The notes under the pieces were generated by a model. That model was not told the origin of the DNA. It worked only from the letters and a program-made list of their open reading frames with translations, and did not search any database. From Streptomyces sp. BK208 (GTDB lineage: Bacteria; Actinomycetota; Actinomycetes; Streptomycetales; Streptomycetaceae), in contig NZ_SOAV01000010.1 of NCBI RefSeq assembly GCF_004364245.1, positions 186,001 to 250,000 of the forward strand: a stretch of 64,000 bases of DNA, given 5' to 3'. Shown piece by piece: positions 26,778-35,763 of this stretch (positions are counted from its first letter, which is position 1; every line of letters begins with the position of its first letter). A program made the translations under genes and the position numbers.

Positions 26778-28559
26778 ATGGCCGGCAGCCGGGTGCAGGA
26801 TCCGTACTCCAGCGGCCCCGACCGGGAGAACGATCTCCCACGGGGCGGCGCCGGGCTGGCTCCCGCGGCCGCCCCGGCGGCGGGCCGGCCACCATCGGCC
26901 GGCCAGTTCGACCGTGCCCTCAACGACCTGGCGGCGCTCTCCTACGCTCTGCTCGACACCCTGGACGAAGCTGAGATCCTCGGGCTGGCCATGGCCCACG
27001 TGGAGGCCGTAGGGGCCTACAGAGCCGAGGCCGGATTCGTCGAAAGGGGTGGTGATCTGTTTCCGGCTCCGGCCAACGGACGGAATCACGCCTCGGCGGT
27101 GGACCAGAGAGTGCGGGAGCTGGCCGGCCAGGACGGGCCGGTGACCGTACCCGACAGGCCCTGGGGCCGCGCCCTCGGGCTGCACGGGCTGGAGCGACTC
27201 CACGGTTACCTTGTGGTGACGTCCGATTCCGAGCCCACCGAGGCGGAACGATTCCTGCTGGCCACGCTCGTCCGGCACACCGCCGCCGCTCTCTCGCTCG
27301 CTTTTGCACACCGCCGCCTGCGTGACCAGGCGGTGGAGCTCCACCGGGTGAGGGAGGAACGCACCGCCCTTCAGCGACAGCTCATCTCGGTCGTGGCCGA
27401 GCAGCGGTACCAGCGGGCCGTTCACACGCTCATCACCGACGTCGCCGCCGCGGGCGGCGGAGAGGAAGCCGTCACGCGGGCACTCCACGGTCTCACCGGA
27501 CTCCCCGCGCTGGTCGAGGACCGTTTCGGCCGGTTGAGGTCCTGGAGCGGCCCCAGCCGGCCCGACCCCTATCCGGAACCGGACCCCGTGCGTCAGGACG
27601 AGATGCTGCACGCCGTGGCACGGGAGGCCGGGCCGGTACGGATAGAGGACCGGCTGCTCACCCTGGTCCGCCCGCACGGCGAGATCCTGGGCGTGCTCGC
27701 CCTGATCGATGCCGGAGGCGAGGCAGACGAGCACACCGTGCTCGCGCTGGAACACGCCGCCACGTCACTCGCCCTTGAGCTGGCGCACCTGCGCAACCTT
27801 GCCGAAGTCGAGCTGGGACTGCGCCGCGAGCTGGCCGACGACCTCCTGGCCGGGACGGACACGGCGAGCGCCTACGCCCGGTCCGAGGCCATCGGCCACG
27901 ACCTGCACCGCAGCCACTACATCGTCGTGGTGCAGTGGTCGAACCGCACGGCGGATGACTCCTTCGCGGAGACCGTGGGCCGGGCGGCCACAGCCCAGGG
28001 CATGCGCTCGCTGCTGACCCGGCGCTCCGATCACGTGGTCCTGGTCGCCGACGCCAGGCCGCGCGCCCAGGCGCTGTACGACGCGCTCGCCGTGGAGACG
28101 GGGACACATTCAGGGGTCATCGGGGTGAGCGCCCCGTGCGACTCCCCGAACAGCATTCCCCGGGGTTATCAGGAGGCGCAGCGTGCCCTGGAGGTGCGCC
28201 GTCACTCCCGTGAGGGCCACGGCACGACGTTCTTCGACGAGCTCGGCCTCTACCGCATCCTCGGCCCCGGCAACGACTACCAGCAGTTGGAGGCATTCGT
28301 CCACGAGTGGATCGGGCAGCTCATCGAGTACGACTCCCGGCACCACGCGACCATGGTGGACACCCTGACCCGGTACTTCGACTGCGGCGGCAACTACGAC
28401 GAGACCGCCGCGTCCCTCGCGATCCACCGAAGCACGCTGCGCTATCGGCTGCAGCGAATCCGTGACATCAGCGGCAACGACCTCGCGAACGTCGAGGACC
28501 GGCTCAACCTCCAGGTGGCGACCCGCGTATGGAAGATCGTGCTGGGCGGATCCGGCTGA
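26778..28559 (+). CDS. PucR-type transcriptional regulator with GAF-like domains
   Basis: About 593 residues from ATG 26778 (MAGSRVQDP). The N-terminal half resembles paired GAF sensor domains (for example LERLHGYLVVTSDSEPTEAE and LVRPHGEILGVLALIDAGG, each followed by long helices). A GGDEF-like degenerate middle follows, and a C-terminal HTH_30 of PucR type (YFDCGGNYDETAASLAIHRS then TLRYRLQRIRDISGNDL). Such proteins sense small ligands and usually regulate an adjacent operon. Divergence from dnaK makes the chaperone operon the obvious candidate target. The FUSC exporter gene that follows converges on it and could be a second target. Confidence 0.88.
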   Translation: MAGSRVQDPYSSGPDRENDLPRGGAGLAPAAAPAAGRPPSAGQFDRALNDLAALSYALLDTLDEAEILGLAMAHVEAVGAYRAEAGFVERGGDLFPAPANGRNHASAVDQRVRELAGQDGPVTVPDRPWGRALGLHGLERLHGYLVVTSDSEPTEAERFLLATLVRHTAAALSLAFAHRRLRDQAVELHRVREERTALQRQLISVVAEQRYQRAVHTLITDVAAAGGGEEAVTRALHGLTGLPALVEDRFGRLRSWSGPSRPDPYPEPDPVRQDEMLHAVAREAGPVRIEDRLLTLVRPHGEILGVLALIDAGGEADEHTVLALEHAATSLALELAHLRNLAEVELGLRRELADDLLAGTDTASAYARSEAIGHDLHRSHYIVVVQWSNRTADDSFAETVGRAATAQGMRSLLTRRSDHVVLVADARPRAQALYDALAVETGTHSGVIGVSAPCDSPNSIPRGYQEAQRALEVRRHSREGHGTTFFDELGLYRILGPGNDYQQLEAFVHEWIGQLIEYDSRHHATMVDTLTRYFDCGGNYDETAASLAIHRSTLRYRLQRIRDISGNDLANVEDRLNLQVATRVWKIVLGGSG

Positions 28560-28594
28560 CTCGGGAGACGCCGCGCTCCTCGACGCCGAAACCC

Positions 28595-30808
28595 TCACCC
28601 ACCCCCGCGGGCGGGCGTTGATCCGTCACTCTCCGAAGCCAGAGCCGCCCGCACCCGTTGCTCCTCGCGAGCAGAGCCGACGTCCCGCTCCAAGGGTGTG
28701 CGGCTCACGGCTGTCGCGAGGTTGTCCAGGGCCTTCTTCTGCAGTTCCGCACCGCGTCGCAGGACCGGGCTGCGGTCCCCGGCGGCACCCTCCCAGGTGT
28801 CGAGCGCCTCCGCCACGCGCCCCCAGTCCGGGTTCCTGTGCTCGCGCATGTCTTCTGCCGCCTGGGCGGTATTCGCTTCCAGAGCCTCGGCGAACCTCTC
28901 CACCTCGGGGGCAGGACGACTGTCGGCCCCCGGGAGGTGGCTCTCCATGAGCATCGTCGCTCGGTCGAACCCCTTGAGCGCCTCCTGCGCCTCCTCCGCC
29001 TCGCGGGACGTCAGGCCCCTGGGACGGACGGGTTCTTGCCTCGCCTGGTCATAGGCTTCCTGCCAGGCGGCACGTGCCTCCCGGCTCGCCAGCAGGGCCC
29101 CGCGCATGTCGGCGCGATGCTCCCGGGTCGGTTCGGCGTAGCCGCGGAGCACCGCCGCCGCGTAGCGGCCGTTTGCGGCGAGCCAGTCCGCAAGCCGACT
29201 CGTGAGCCGGGGAGTCTCCCACGCGGGGAACACGACGTACGCCAGCATTGCCAGGGCCCCGCCCAGCAAGGTGAGCACCACCCGCTCCGGGACCGTCTGC
29301 TCCCACGCATGGCCCCCCATGCCGAGCAGGAAGACGACGTAGGCGGCGGTGAAGCACTGGGAATACGCGTAGCCGGTACGGAGCAGCGTGTACGACAGGG
29401 CCGCCGACACCACCGCGAGCGCGCCGAACACCTGGGCGTCCGGGCCAAGGGCCCGCACCATCCCGGTGGCGAGGGCCACGCCCGCCAGGGTCCCTGCGAG
29501 GCGGCCCACCGCACGCGCGTACGTCCGGTGGAAGTCCGGCCGCATGACCATGACCGAGGCGATGGGCGCCCAGTACCCGTGGCCCACGGGCAGCGGGGAA
29601 GCGATGAGATAACCGAGCGGGGCCACCGCCGCCAGGCGGACGGCGTGCCGGAACACGGGTGAGTCGCGGCGCAGCTCACGGCGGACCGCCCGGACGACAA
29701 CAGGGAGCAGCCGGAACAAGGTCGGGCGCACCAGGAACTGAGCGCTCGCGGGGCGGGACGACGCAGGCGCCTTCTCGTGCGCGCCAACGCCCCCGGCGAC
29801 CTCCAACGTCTCGGCGAGCAGCTTCACGAGCTCTTCGGCGGCCTGCCGGGCATGGCCCTCCAGCACCTCGCCCTGCCCGGCCTGCCGGGCATGGCCCTCC
29901 CGTATCTCACCCTGCCCGTTGAGGCTCAGCACGTCCGCGCTGCGGGGCGGAACCTCGGTGGAAGTGCCGCGGCGGATCGAACGCGCGGCCGTGTCCAGCA
30001 CGTCGGCGGCCGCATTGAGCAGCTCCCGTACGCGGTCCCGCCCGGGCCCCTCCGCCGGGGCGCCGACGTCCGGGTCGGCGAGCGCGGCGACGACCGGCAC
30101 GATGCGCTCGGCGAGGCCCCGGGGGCCGTGGAGGACGGGAGGCCGGGTGCGGGCCTGCGACGGCGTCACGGTGGCCGCGTCCCGGGCCGTCATCAGGGGC
30201 TCCGGGTCGAACGGGGCAGCCGGGTCGTCTTGCAGCCGACGGGCGTAGTCGGCCACGGCGGCCAGCGCGTCGGCGAGCGCGTCGCGATGCGCCCCCCACC
30301 GCCGGATCGGGAACAGCAGGATCAGCACGGCCTGCGCCACGCCTCCGAGCGCGATGACGCCGGCGTGTTCCAGGGCCAGCCCGACGCTCGTGGGCAGAGT
30401 GACGGTCACCAGCATGCTGCCGACCGTCGTCGCCGCGACGATCCCAGCGGTCGATCCGAGGGCCCACGCCATCCCTGCGGCAAAGGCCCATACGGCCAGC
30501 AGCGGGAGGAAAGTCGCGAGCCGCCCCGCCGCCAGGTAGCCCACGAAGGTACTCAGCGCCAGGCCCGACCCCGCGCCGAGCGCGATCACCTTGCGCGGAC
30601 GCCAGGTGCGTTGGAAGGTGGCCGTACCCGCGGAGAAGGCCCCGAGGGCGGCGGACGCGGCGAACGCGGGCGAGACCAGCCACAGCGCGGGCCCGACGAC
30701 CAGCGCCACCCCCGCAGCCGTGCGCAGCGCGAGCAGAGGCTCCAGCCGGGTCTCCTCGATCGTGAGCCCGGATCGCACGACCTCCCCGAAGGTCCGAAGC
30801 CACCTCAC
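28595..30808 (-). CDS. FUSC-family inner-membrane protein (aromatic-compound exporter-like)
   Basis: About 737 residues if translation starts at GTG 30808 (VRWLRTFGEVVRSG). The frame is open to 30907 and no ribosome site decides the start. Two membrane modules of the FUSC type are visible: residues about 25-180 (LRTAAGVALVVGPALWLVSP onward) and a second at about 400-560 containing HGYWAPIASVMVMRPDFHRT, the hallmark segment of the family. Cytoplasmic helical regions follow each. Relatives (AaeB, YccS) export aromatic acids or are of unknown function. A 13-residue unit, GQGExxEGHARQA, is duplicated in tandem in the inter-module linker (DNA 29,843-29,920 region). Confidence 0.85.
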   Translation of the reverse strand: MRWLRTFGEVVRSGLTIEETRLEPLLALRTAAGVALVVGPALWLVSPAFAASAALGAFSAGTATFQRTWRPRKVIALGAGSGLALSTFVGYLAAGRLATFLPLLAVWAFAAGMAWALGSTAGIVAATTVGSMLVTVTLPTSVGLALEHAGVIALGGVAQAVLILLFPIRRWGAHRDALADALAAVADYARRLQDDPAAPFDPEPLMTARDAATVTPSQARTRPPVLHGPRGLAERIVPVVAALADPDVGAPAEGPGRDRVRELLNAAADVLDTAARSIRRGTSTEVPPRSADVLSLNGQGEIREGHARQAGQGEVLEGHARQAAEELVKLLAETLEVAGGVGAHEKAPASSRPASAQFLVRPTLFRLLPVVVRAVRRELRRDSPVFRHAVRLAAVAPLGYLIASPLPVGHGYWAPIASVMVMRPDFHRTYARAVGRLAGTLAGVALATGMVRALGPDAQVFGALAVVSAALSYTLLRTGYAYSQCFTAAYVVFLLGMGGHAWEQTVPERVVLTLLGGALAMLAYVVFPAWETPRLTSRLADWLAANGRYAAAVLRGYAEPTREHRADMRGALLASREARAAWQEAYDQARQEPVRPRGLTSREAEEAQEALKGFDRATMLMESHLPGADSRPAPEVERFAEALEANTAQAAEDMREHRNPDWGRVAEALDTWEGAAGDRSPVLRRGAELQKKALDNLATAVSRTPLERDVGSAREEQRVRAALASESDGSTPARGGG

Positions 30809-30940
30809 GGCGTGAGCCCGGCCGGAACGCCCTGCCGGGGCTCGACGGCTTGGTCGAGGTGGACCACCCGGGCGGGCGAGACTGCCGCAGGGCCCAAGAA
30901 CGACCACCGGTCGGCGACGTATGTCCGACTCGGACCCCGG

Positions 30941-32059
30941 CTAGTCATCGTGGGCGCCCTGGAGCCTGTGGCGACGTTCCTGTTCGCGCTTGGAGTAGGC
31001 GGCTGCACGGATGGCCTCGTCGCTCTCCAAGCCCGATCCCAGCGCGCCCCCCACGGTGGCGACCGACGCGACGAACCAGGACAGCGTCAGGTACTCCGTG
31101 GCGTGCAGCGGGGATCGCGTCATGGAAGCGAACACCTGGTCGTTGAGGATGAACAGGGCCCACACCAAGTTGATGGCCATCAGACCCACGTAGCAGACCA
31201 GGGCCCCGATACCCACGGTCACGACCGTCGAGGCGTTGTAGAGCCTGGCCCTCTGCCTCGCCTCCGGTGAGCCTTCTGTTGATCGATGCCACAGTTCTCC
31301 GTCCACGATCAGCCAGCCGATCATGAGCCCGACGGACCCGACCATGGCGATCACGAGGCGCGGTGCGCTCAGGGCCTCGGCAAGGCTCCAGGTGGTGGAG
31401 TCGAGGGTGGCGATGGCCCCGGTGGCGAGTGCGGCGGCCAGGGCTTTCGACAAGCCCGTCACCAACCGCCACGGCCGGTTGGCGCGGACCATACCGACGA
31501 GTATCCGCAGGTAACCACGCGGTCCGCTGACGACGTACCGGAGATCGTCGGCTTCCGTCTCACCGATCGGGCCCGGATGAACAGGCTCGAGACGATCGTC
31601 TGGAGGCGGGGACGGCTGACCTAGCGGAAGTCCTTCGACCGCCGTGGTCTGGGGACCCGCCAGGCCGAGCACGGCTTCTTCGACGGCCCGCCGGGCCCTC
31701 GAATGCAGCCGCAGGCCCCCCAGCGAAGGAAGAGAGAGCAGCGCCAAGCCGTGCTCGTGATTCAGATCCACAGCGAGCCTGCGACCGTGGGTGTGCAGCG
31801 GAAGGTCGGTGAGGGCCACGACGATGTCCCAGTCCTCCGCACTCCCGCGGTCCATGATCCGGCGCATCAAGGTGGGCGGGTCCTCCGTCCCCGAGGTGAA
31901 CGGCTCACTGACCACCTCTACGACGAAACGCCGCCCCTGGCCCGCCTTGTCGGCGAGCCGAGTGGAAAGTGTCCGGGCCATGCGCTGCGCGATCTCCGTC
32001 GGTGTGTACGGATCCGCCAGGAGAGCCACGACCGTAACGCCGTGAGACGACACCCGCAT
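30941..32059 (-). CDS. Unknown membrane protein with conserved soluble N-terminal domain (island paralog B)
   Basis: A 372-residue protein from ATG 32059 with a GAGGAGG site. Homologous from end to end to the 11,340-12,437 product: shared VEVVSEPFTSGTEDPPTLMR, WDIVVALTDLPLHxHGRxL, RGYLRxLVGMVRANRPWRLV, KALAAALATGAIAT, NLVWALFILNDQVF and LSWFVASVATVGGALGSGLE. It has a soluble domain of about 150 residues, a variable linker and about four membrane helices. No known family or enzyme motif. The two copies point toward each other across the stress region and so bracket it. Confidence 0.85.
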   Translation of the reverse strand: MRVSSHGVTVVALLADPYTPTEIAQRMARTLSTRLADKAGQGRRFVVEVVSEPFTSGTEDPPTLMRRIMDRGSAEDWDIVVALTDLPLHTHGRRLAVDLNHEHGLALLSLPSLGGLRLHSRARRAVEEAVLGLAGPQTTAVEGLPLGQPSPPPDDRLEPVHPGPIGETEADDLRYVVSGPRGYLRILVGMVRANRPWRLVTGLSKALAAALATGAIATLDSTTWSLAEALSAPRLVIAMVGSVGLMIGWLIVDGELWHRSTEGSPEARQRARLYNASTVVTVGIGALVCYVGLMAINLVWALFILNDQVFASMTRSPLHATEYLTLSWFVASVATVGGALGSGLESDEAIRAAAYSKREQERRHRLQGAHDD

Positions 32060-32435
32060 GACAGGAACCTCCTCGTCGGCCGCCCCGCGACCCCAAGTTC
32101 CCGCAGACGCGTCCGGGGTAACGCCGACGCCGCCTGCTCCTGCCGGCCGTACCGCCGGCCTGCGCAGGCGACAGCGCTGGGCCCCGCCCGGTGTCGTAAC
32201 GGCTGGTGGGCGGGATGAACCGCGTCAGCCGGCCCCGGCTGCTGCCCACCCGGCTCTCCCGCCCCGCACATCCGTCCGACAACCCCGGCGATCGGGAGGC
32301 ATGGACCTGGCAGGGCGAGACAACGAGCCTGATTCGGCCCGGCATGCGCATGCGTTCACGCGCTCCCGTCGGCCAGGCTGGCTGGACAGCCCACGGGCCG
32401 GGAATCAGCCGTCCCCCGCAGCCGGAGGTTGCGCC
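32060..32435. other. Gene-free divergent stretch
   Basis: About 376 bases between paralog B (leftward) and the DUF1931 gene (rightward). Open frames here are N-terminal extensions without ribosome sites. No repeat or RNA gene seen. It should contain two divergent promoters. Confidence 0.4.
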
Positions 32436-32885
32436 ATGACAGTGATGTCCATCGCCAGATTCGAGAGGTTCTTTCGCGCGGCCGCAGGGCTGAACGTCGA
32501 CAAGAACGATCTCAAGCGCTACAGCGACTTCGTCGACGCCAAGCTCTACGATCTGCTGACCGTCGCCCAGGCCACGGCCAAGGCCAACGGGCGCGACATC
32601 ATCCGTACCTGTGACCTGCCGATCACGAAGGGCTTGCAGGAGAGCATTCACCGCTTCCGGAAGATCGATCAGGAGGTGGAGATCAAACCGATCCTGGAGC
32701 AGCTCGCCACCCATCCCGCTCTGGACCGCACGCCCGATGAGGAGACCGAGGCGGCCTATCCCGACATCGTGGGCGGCCTCAGCCTCGCCCTTGGCCAGAG
32801 CTTCAAGATCCTCCACCCCGACCTGAAGAACCCCCAGACCCAGCACTGGGACGAGGCCCGAGCCGTCTTCGACCTCCTGCTGTGA
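32436..32885 (+). CDS. DUF1931 histone-fold-like protein
   Basis: A 149-residue protein from ATG 32436 with a GGAGG site. The sequence MTVMSIARFERFFRAAAGLN, VDKNDLKRYSDFVDAKLYDL, QATAKANGRDIIRTCDLPIT and KGLQESIHRFRKIDQE matches DUF1931, whose known structures (for example from Aquifex) show two histone folds in one chain. The second half repeats the pattern (PDIVGGLSLALGQSFKIL ... HWDEARAVFDLLL). The motifs resemble archaeal histone and CBF-type folds, but DNA binding has not been shown for this clade as far as I know. It is the last gene of the stress half of the island. Confidence 0.9.
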   Translation: MTVMSIARFERFFRAAAGLNVDKNDLKRYSDFVDAKLYDLLTVAQATAKANGRDIIRTCDLPITKGLQESIHRFRKIDQEVEIKPILEQLATHPALDRTPDEETEAAYPDIVGGLSLALGQSFKILHPDLKNPQTQHWDEARAVFDLLL

Positions 32886-33358
32886 GTGGGGACCGGAACA
32901 GGCGGCGCGGGCCACGGCCGGGACTGCCCGTGGTCCTTGACCGGTACCGCCGAGGCGACGGCCTGGCGGAGCACGTTGTCCGGCTGGCGCCGTGTTGCCG
33001 TACGTGAACTCCGCCCAGGCCGGGCCTCGCCGGCCAGGGAGCGATGGGGCCGACCGCTACCGCGGGGAGTAAGCGCTGGCGGTGCTTGCCTCGGGCTGTT
33101 GCCGCCGTATCTAGGGCAGGGCCCGCCCAGCCAGGGGAAACCCCAGCTCAGGGCCACACCGAGCAGTACGGCCCGTGTGCCGCCTCGTGCGGCCGATATG
33201 AGACGTCCTGCCACTTGTGCAGGGATTGGGGCGGGAGGGCGCGGACCTGGGATTTCGCACAAGAATGTGCGTTGACCTGGGAAAACTCCTCTCGGTAGTT
33301 CTCACGGGTCAACGCCGTTTCCCAGGCTCATGTGCCCTGGATGTGCCCTCCCGGCCTC
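32886..33358. other. Gene-free junction between the stress half and the mobilizable half
   Basis: About 470 bases with no supported gene. From about 33,250 the order of short motifs (GACCTGGG, TTGACCTG, TAGTTCTCAC, then paired ATGTGC) repeats the order seen just inside the island's left end (10,955-11,071). This suggests a former element end. No copy of the 43-bp tRNA core was found here. Confidence 0.5.
33330..33346. promoter_or_regulatory. Paired RTGTGC repeat (11-bp period), mid-island junction
   Basis: ATGTGC-CCTGG-ATGTGC, 24 bases after TAGTTCTCAC (33,296-33,305). An additional single ATGTGC is at 33,265-33,270. The geometry is identical to the left-end pair, so this may be a relic integrase-arm region marking the original left end of the mobilizable element. 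Confidence 0.5.
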
Positions 33359-34486
33359 TCACCAGAGGGCGCCTTGCTCGGCTGTCGGACGGGTAGTGGG
33401 CGGCGTCGTCGCCAGGCTCACTCGCGTCTTGGCGTTGATGGCACGAGGTTCCGTCGTCACGGCGCCCGCCTCACGCAGCTGCCGGACGGTCTCGATCACC
33501 TGGGCGGGCCGGTAGACGGTTTCCAAGAGGGCGTATCGCTTGAGCTCTGGGATAGTTCGCCCGTCGGGCGTTTCAGAGATGAAGTCGTGCAGGATCCGTC
33601 GCAGCGGAGCCGTGTCCGGCTCGAAGACGAGATCAAGCATCTGCTGTTGAGTGTCTCTGGGGTCGCGGTAGCGGACGCCATAGGAAGGGTCCACCTTCCA
33701 CATCGCGTCCTTCATCTTCTCCAGCCCCAGCTCGTGCTGGGTGCCGAAGATCAGGTAGAGCATCCTGCCGCCCTCATCGACCATCTCGAAGTACAGCGTG
33801 TGCGTGAAGCCGGCCTGGCGCAGCGTGTTCCGGTACTGCTCGCGCAGGAACGTGAACTTGCCCGAGGGGGACTGCTGGAAGACCCCTTGCCACTCCGGGC
33901 TCCCGAATGCTTCGTCGCCGAGCTGGCGGTGACCGTCGTGCTTCTCGGCGAACCGGGTGAGGAAGCTGGGCTCGAAGGTCACCATCACTTCGGTGCTGGG
34001 ATGACGCCCCAGCTCTTGGAGCAGCGAGAAGGGGATGTCGGGCCCGCCGAAGCTGTCCAGCAGGACGAAGAGGGGCTTCCCCAACGCTCCAATGCCGCGC
34101 AGCTTCTCCAGGAGGGCCGGGTGGAAATCTCCGTGATGTACGTCGACCGCTAATCGTTTGGTGATGTCGTCCGTTTGCCGGGAGCGGACGAGCTCCATCT
34201 GGCGCTGTAACTCTTTGACGCGCCGGGCGTCCTCCTCCATGAGGATCACGCGCATACGTTTCGGGAACCTTTGCAGAGCGTCGGCGAAGACTTCGTAGGC
34301 GATGACCGGGGAGCCTGGCTCGCCCTCTTTGTAGATGCCGGCACCCGCGAAGCCTTCGGCATAAGTGATCACGTCGAGTCGTGACAGCAGAATCGGCGCC
34401 CATGCGGCCAAGTACTGCTTGAGTAAGTCATGTTTGGCCGCCGTGTGCGGATCGCGTTCCCACACGGCATCCTTCGGTACGGCCAC
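33359..34486 (-). CDS. tcmP: Three-Cys-motif partner protein TcmP
   Basis: About 375 residues from GTG 34486 (VAVPKDAVWERDPHTAAKHD), chosen because GGGGGA lies 6 bases upstream; an earlier GTG at 34531 lacks a site. Family features: the N-terminal WERDPHTAAKHDLLKQYLAAW, then a Rossmann-like VITYAEGFAGAGIYKEGEPG and RVILMEEDARRVKELQRQM, then FVLLDSFGGPDIPFSLL. The glycine-rich loop and acidic strand end look methyltransferase-like. TcmP is defined by its genomic partnership with Gp37/Gp68-type proteins that carry a three-cysteine motif; that partner is the next gene upstream. The function of the pair is unknown. Confidence 0.9.
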   Translation of the reverse strand: MAVPKDAVWERDPHTAAKHDLLKQYLAAWAPILLSRLDVITYAEGFAGAGIYKEGEPGSPVIAYEVFADALQRFPKRMRVILMEEDARRVKELQRQMELVRSRQTDDITKRLAVDVHHGDFHPALLEKLRGIGALGKPLFVLLDSFGGPDIPFSLLQELGRHPSTEVMVTFEPSFLTRFAEKHDGHRQLGDEAFGSPEWQGVFQQSPSGKFTFLREQYRNTLRQAGFTHTLYFEMVDEGGRMLYLIFGTQHELGLEKMKDAMWKVDPSYGVRYRDPRDTQQQMLDLVFEPDTAPLRRILHDFISETPDGRTIPELKRYALLETVYRPAQVIETVRQLREAGAVTTEPRAINAKTRVSLATTPPTTRPTAEQGALW

Positions 34487-34585
34487 CTTCGGTCCCCCTA
34501 CTCCCGTCGGCCTCGCTGGGGAGAGGGTCACACATCGTTGCCATACGCCACCAGAGTGCGTACGGCGTCTGCTGGACTTTGGCCG

Positions 34586-35341
34586 TTAATGGGCTGCGAC
34601 TGGCAGTCGAGGTGGCATCTCGTCCCAGGTCGCTCCGTCGAGTTCGCGTCCCCTTGACTTCGGGCTGCGGCCACCCCATTGCTTGAAGAAGAAGGGCACT
34701 CCGGCGTGGTTGCAGGCGTCGCGGATGTCCACCAGCCACTCCTCCTCTACGGGGCGATGGTGGGGCCCGGACTCGCCTCCGGCGATAACCCAGCCGATGC
34801 CGTCCAGTTGCAGACCGGTAAGCGGACCGAGAAGAGGCTCACAGGACAGGAAGCGCACAGCAGCAGGCACTTGTCGAAGGTCGTCGGCACGATCCAGGTG
34901 CTCTGCGTCTTCGACGGAGACGCCCATCCAGAGGTTTGAGGGCCAGTCGAGTTCGTCGGCAACGCGCCGCAGCCTGCGGGCCCTCTTGGTCAGTAGTTGG
35001 TAGGTGTGCTGGGGGGTCTCGGCAATCACCTGGAAGACCTGCCGGACGAAGTCCAGAGGGACCTTGGCGTGGAAGAGGTCGCTCATGGAATTGACGAAGA
35101 CCATTCGTGGGGCCTTCCACTGGTGGGGAATGGCCAATGCGTCTGGGTGAGGGCTGAGGCCGAAGCCCGGGCCGGACGTCCTGGGATCCCCGTCAGTCTG
35201 GTACTTGGCGACACCCATGGCCTTGAGGCGCCTGGATAACGTCAAGGCGTAGCAGTTGTCACACCCGGGGGAGATCCGGTCGCATCCTGTGGTGGGATTC
35301 CAGGTCGCCTCGGTCCACTCGATTGTGCTGCGATCGCCCAT
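34586..35341 (-). CDS. Gp37/Gp68 (DUF5131) family protein with three-Cys motif
   Basis: A 251-residue protein from ATG 35341 with a GGGAGGGG site. The N-terminus IEWTEATWNPTTGC leads into a C-x6-C-x2-C motif (Cys20, Cys27, Cys30), like that of radical-SAM-type cluster binders but with different spacing. Then RMVFVNSMSDLFHAKVPLDF, TYQLLTKRARRL, LWMGVSVEDAEHLDRAD and WVIAGGESGPHHRPVEEEW, all typical of the phage Gp37/Gp68 family (PF07505). A barrel-like fold is likely. Members occur in phages and mobile elements, and the reaction is undetermined. It is encoded 99 bases upstream of TcmP. Confidence 0.92.
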   Translation of the reverse strand: MGDRSTIEWTEATWNPTTGCDRISPGCDNCYALTLSRRLKAMGVAKYQTDGDPRTSGPGFGLSPHPDALAIPHQWKAPRMVFVNSMSDLFHAKVPLDFVRQVFQVIAETPQHTYQLLTKRARRLRRVADELDWPSNLWMGVSVEDAEHLDRADDLRQVPAAVRFLSCEPLLGPLTGLQLDGIGWVIAGGESGPHHRPVEEEWLVDIRDACNHAGVPFFFKQWGGRSPKSRGRELDGATWDEMPPRLPVAAH

Positions 35342-35763
35342 GGGTCCCCTCCCGTAGCGGGTGGACGCTGGTCATCAGCGTCTTTCCCACCCGGCGCTTC
35401 GACTGCGCTGCCTAACGAGCGACGTGCCGAACTGACACGCGATCGATCACGCCATCCTTCCCGTCGAACGTACGTTCTGTGAAGGGGGTGTTGGGGCCGA
35501 ACCTGAGCTGCCGGGGTAGTAGTCAGCAAAGCGGGACTCGGGGATGGCCACTCCCTTGGCGTGACCGGGCCGGAGGAGGAGGTACTGGCCCAGGAACGGA
35601 CTCGCGATCAGTTGGTGCACGTTGCCTCCAAGTCGTCTGGCAGAAGGTGGGGCGGGTCCGTGCAGAGGTGGAGTCGGGGGAACTCCTCGGACCCGCCCCG
35701 CTCACCGGCCCCCTGTCCTTCGGTTGGCTGGCCGGTGAGGCTGGAGGGCCCCGACGCGGGGAT
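35342..35763. other. Gene-free stretch with terminator hairpins
   Basis: Two inverted repeats: GGGGCGGGTCCG/CGGACCCGCCCC (35,649-35,660 with 35,688-35,699, plus an inner GAGT-type stem) and CTCACCGGCC/GGCCGGTGAG (35,701-35,710 with 35,730-35,739). They lie just past the stop of the leftward gene at 35,764 and are probably its terminator. The remainder should hold the promoter of the Gp37/Gp68-TcmP unit. Confidence 0.55.

Noticed and set aside
33200..33260. Third copy of the 43-bp tRNA-Arg core at the mid-island junction
   Set aside because: Only a few bases match (GCAGG then GATT). No alignment beyond chance could be made.
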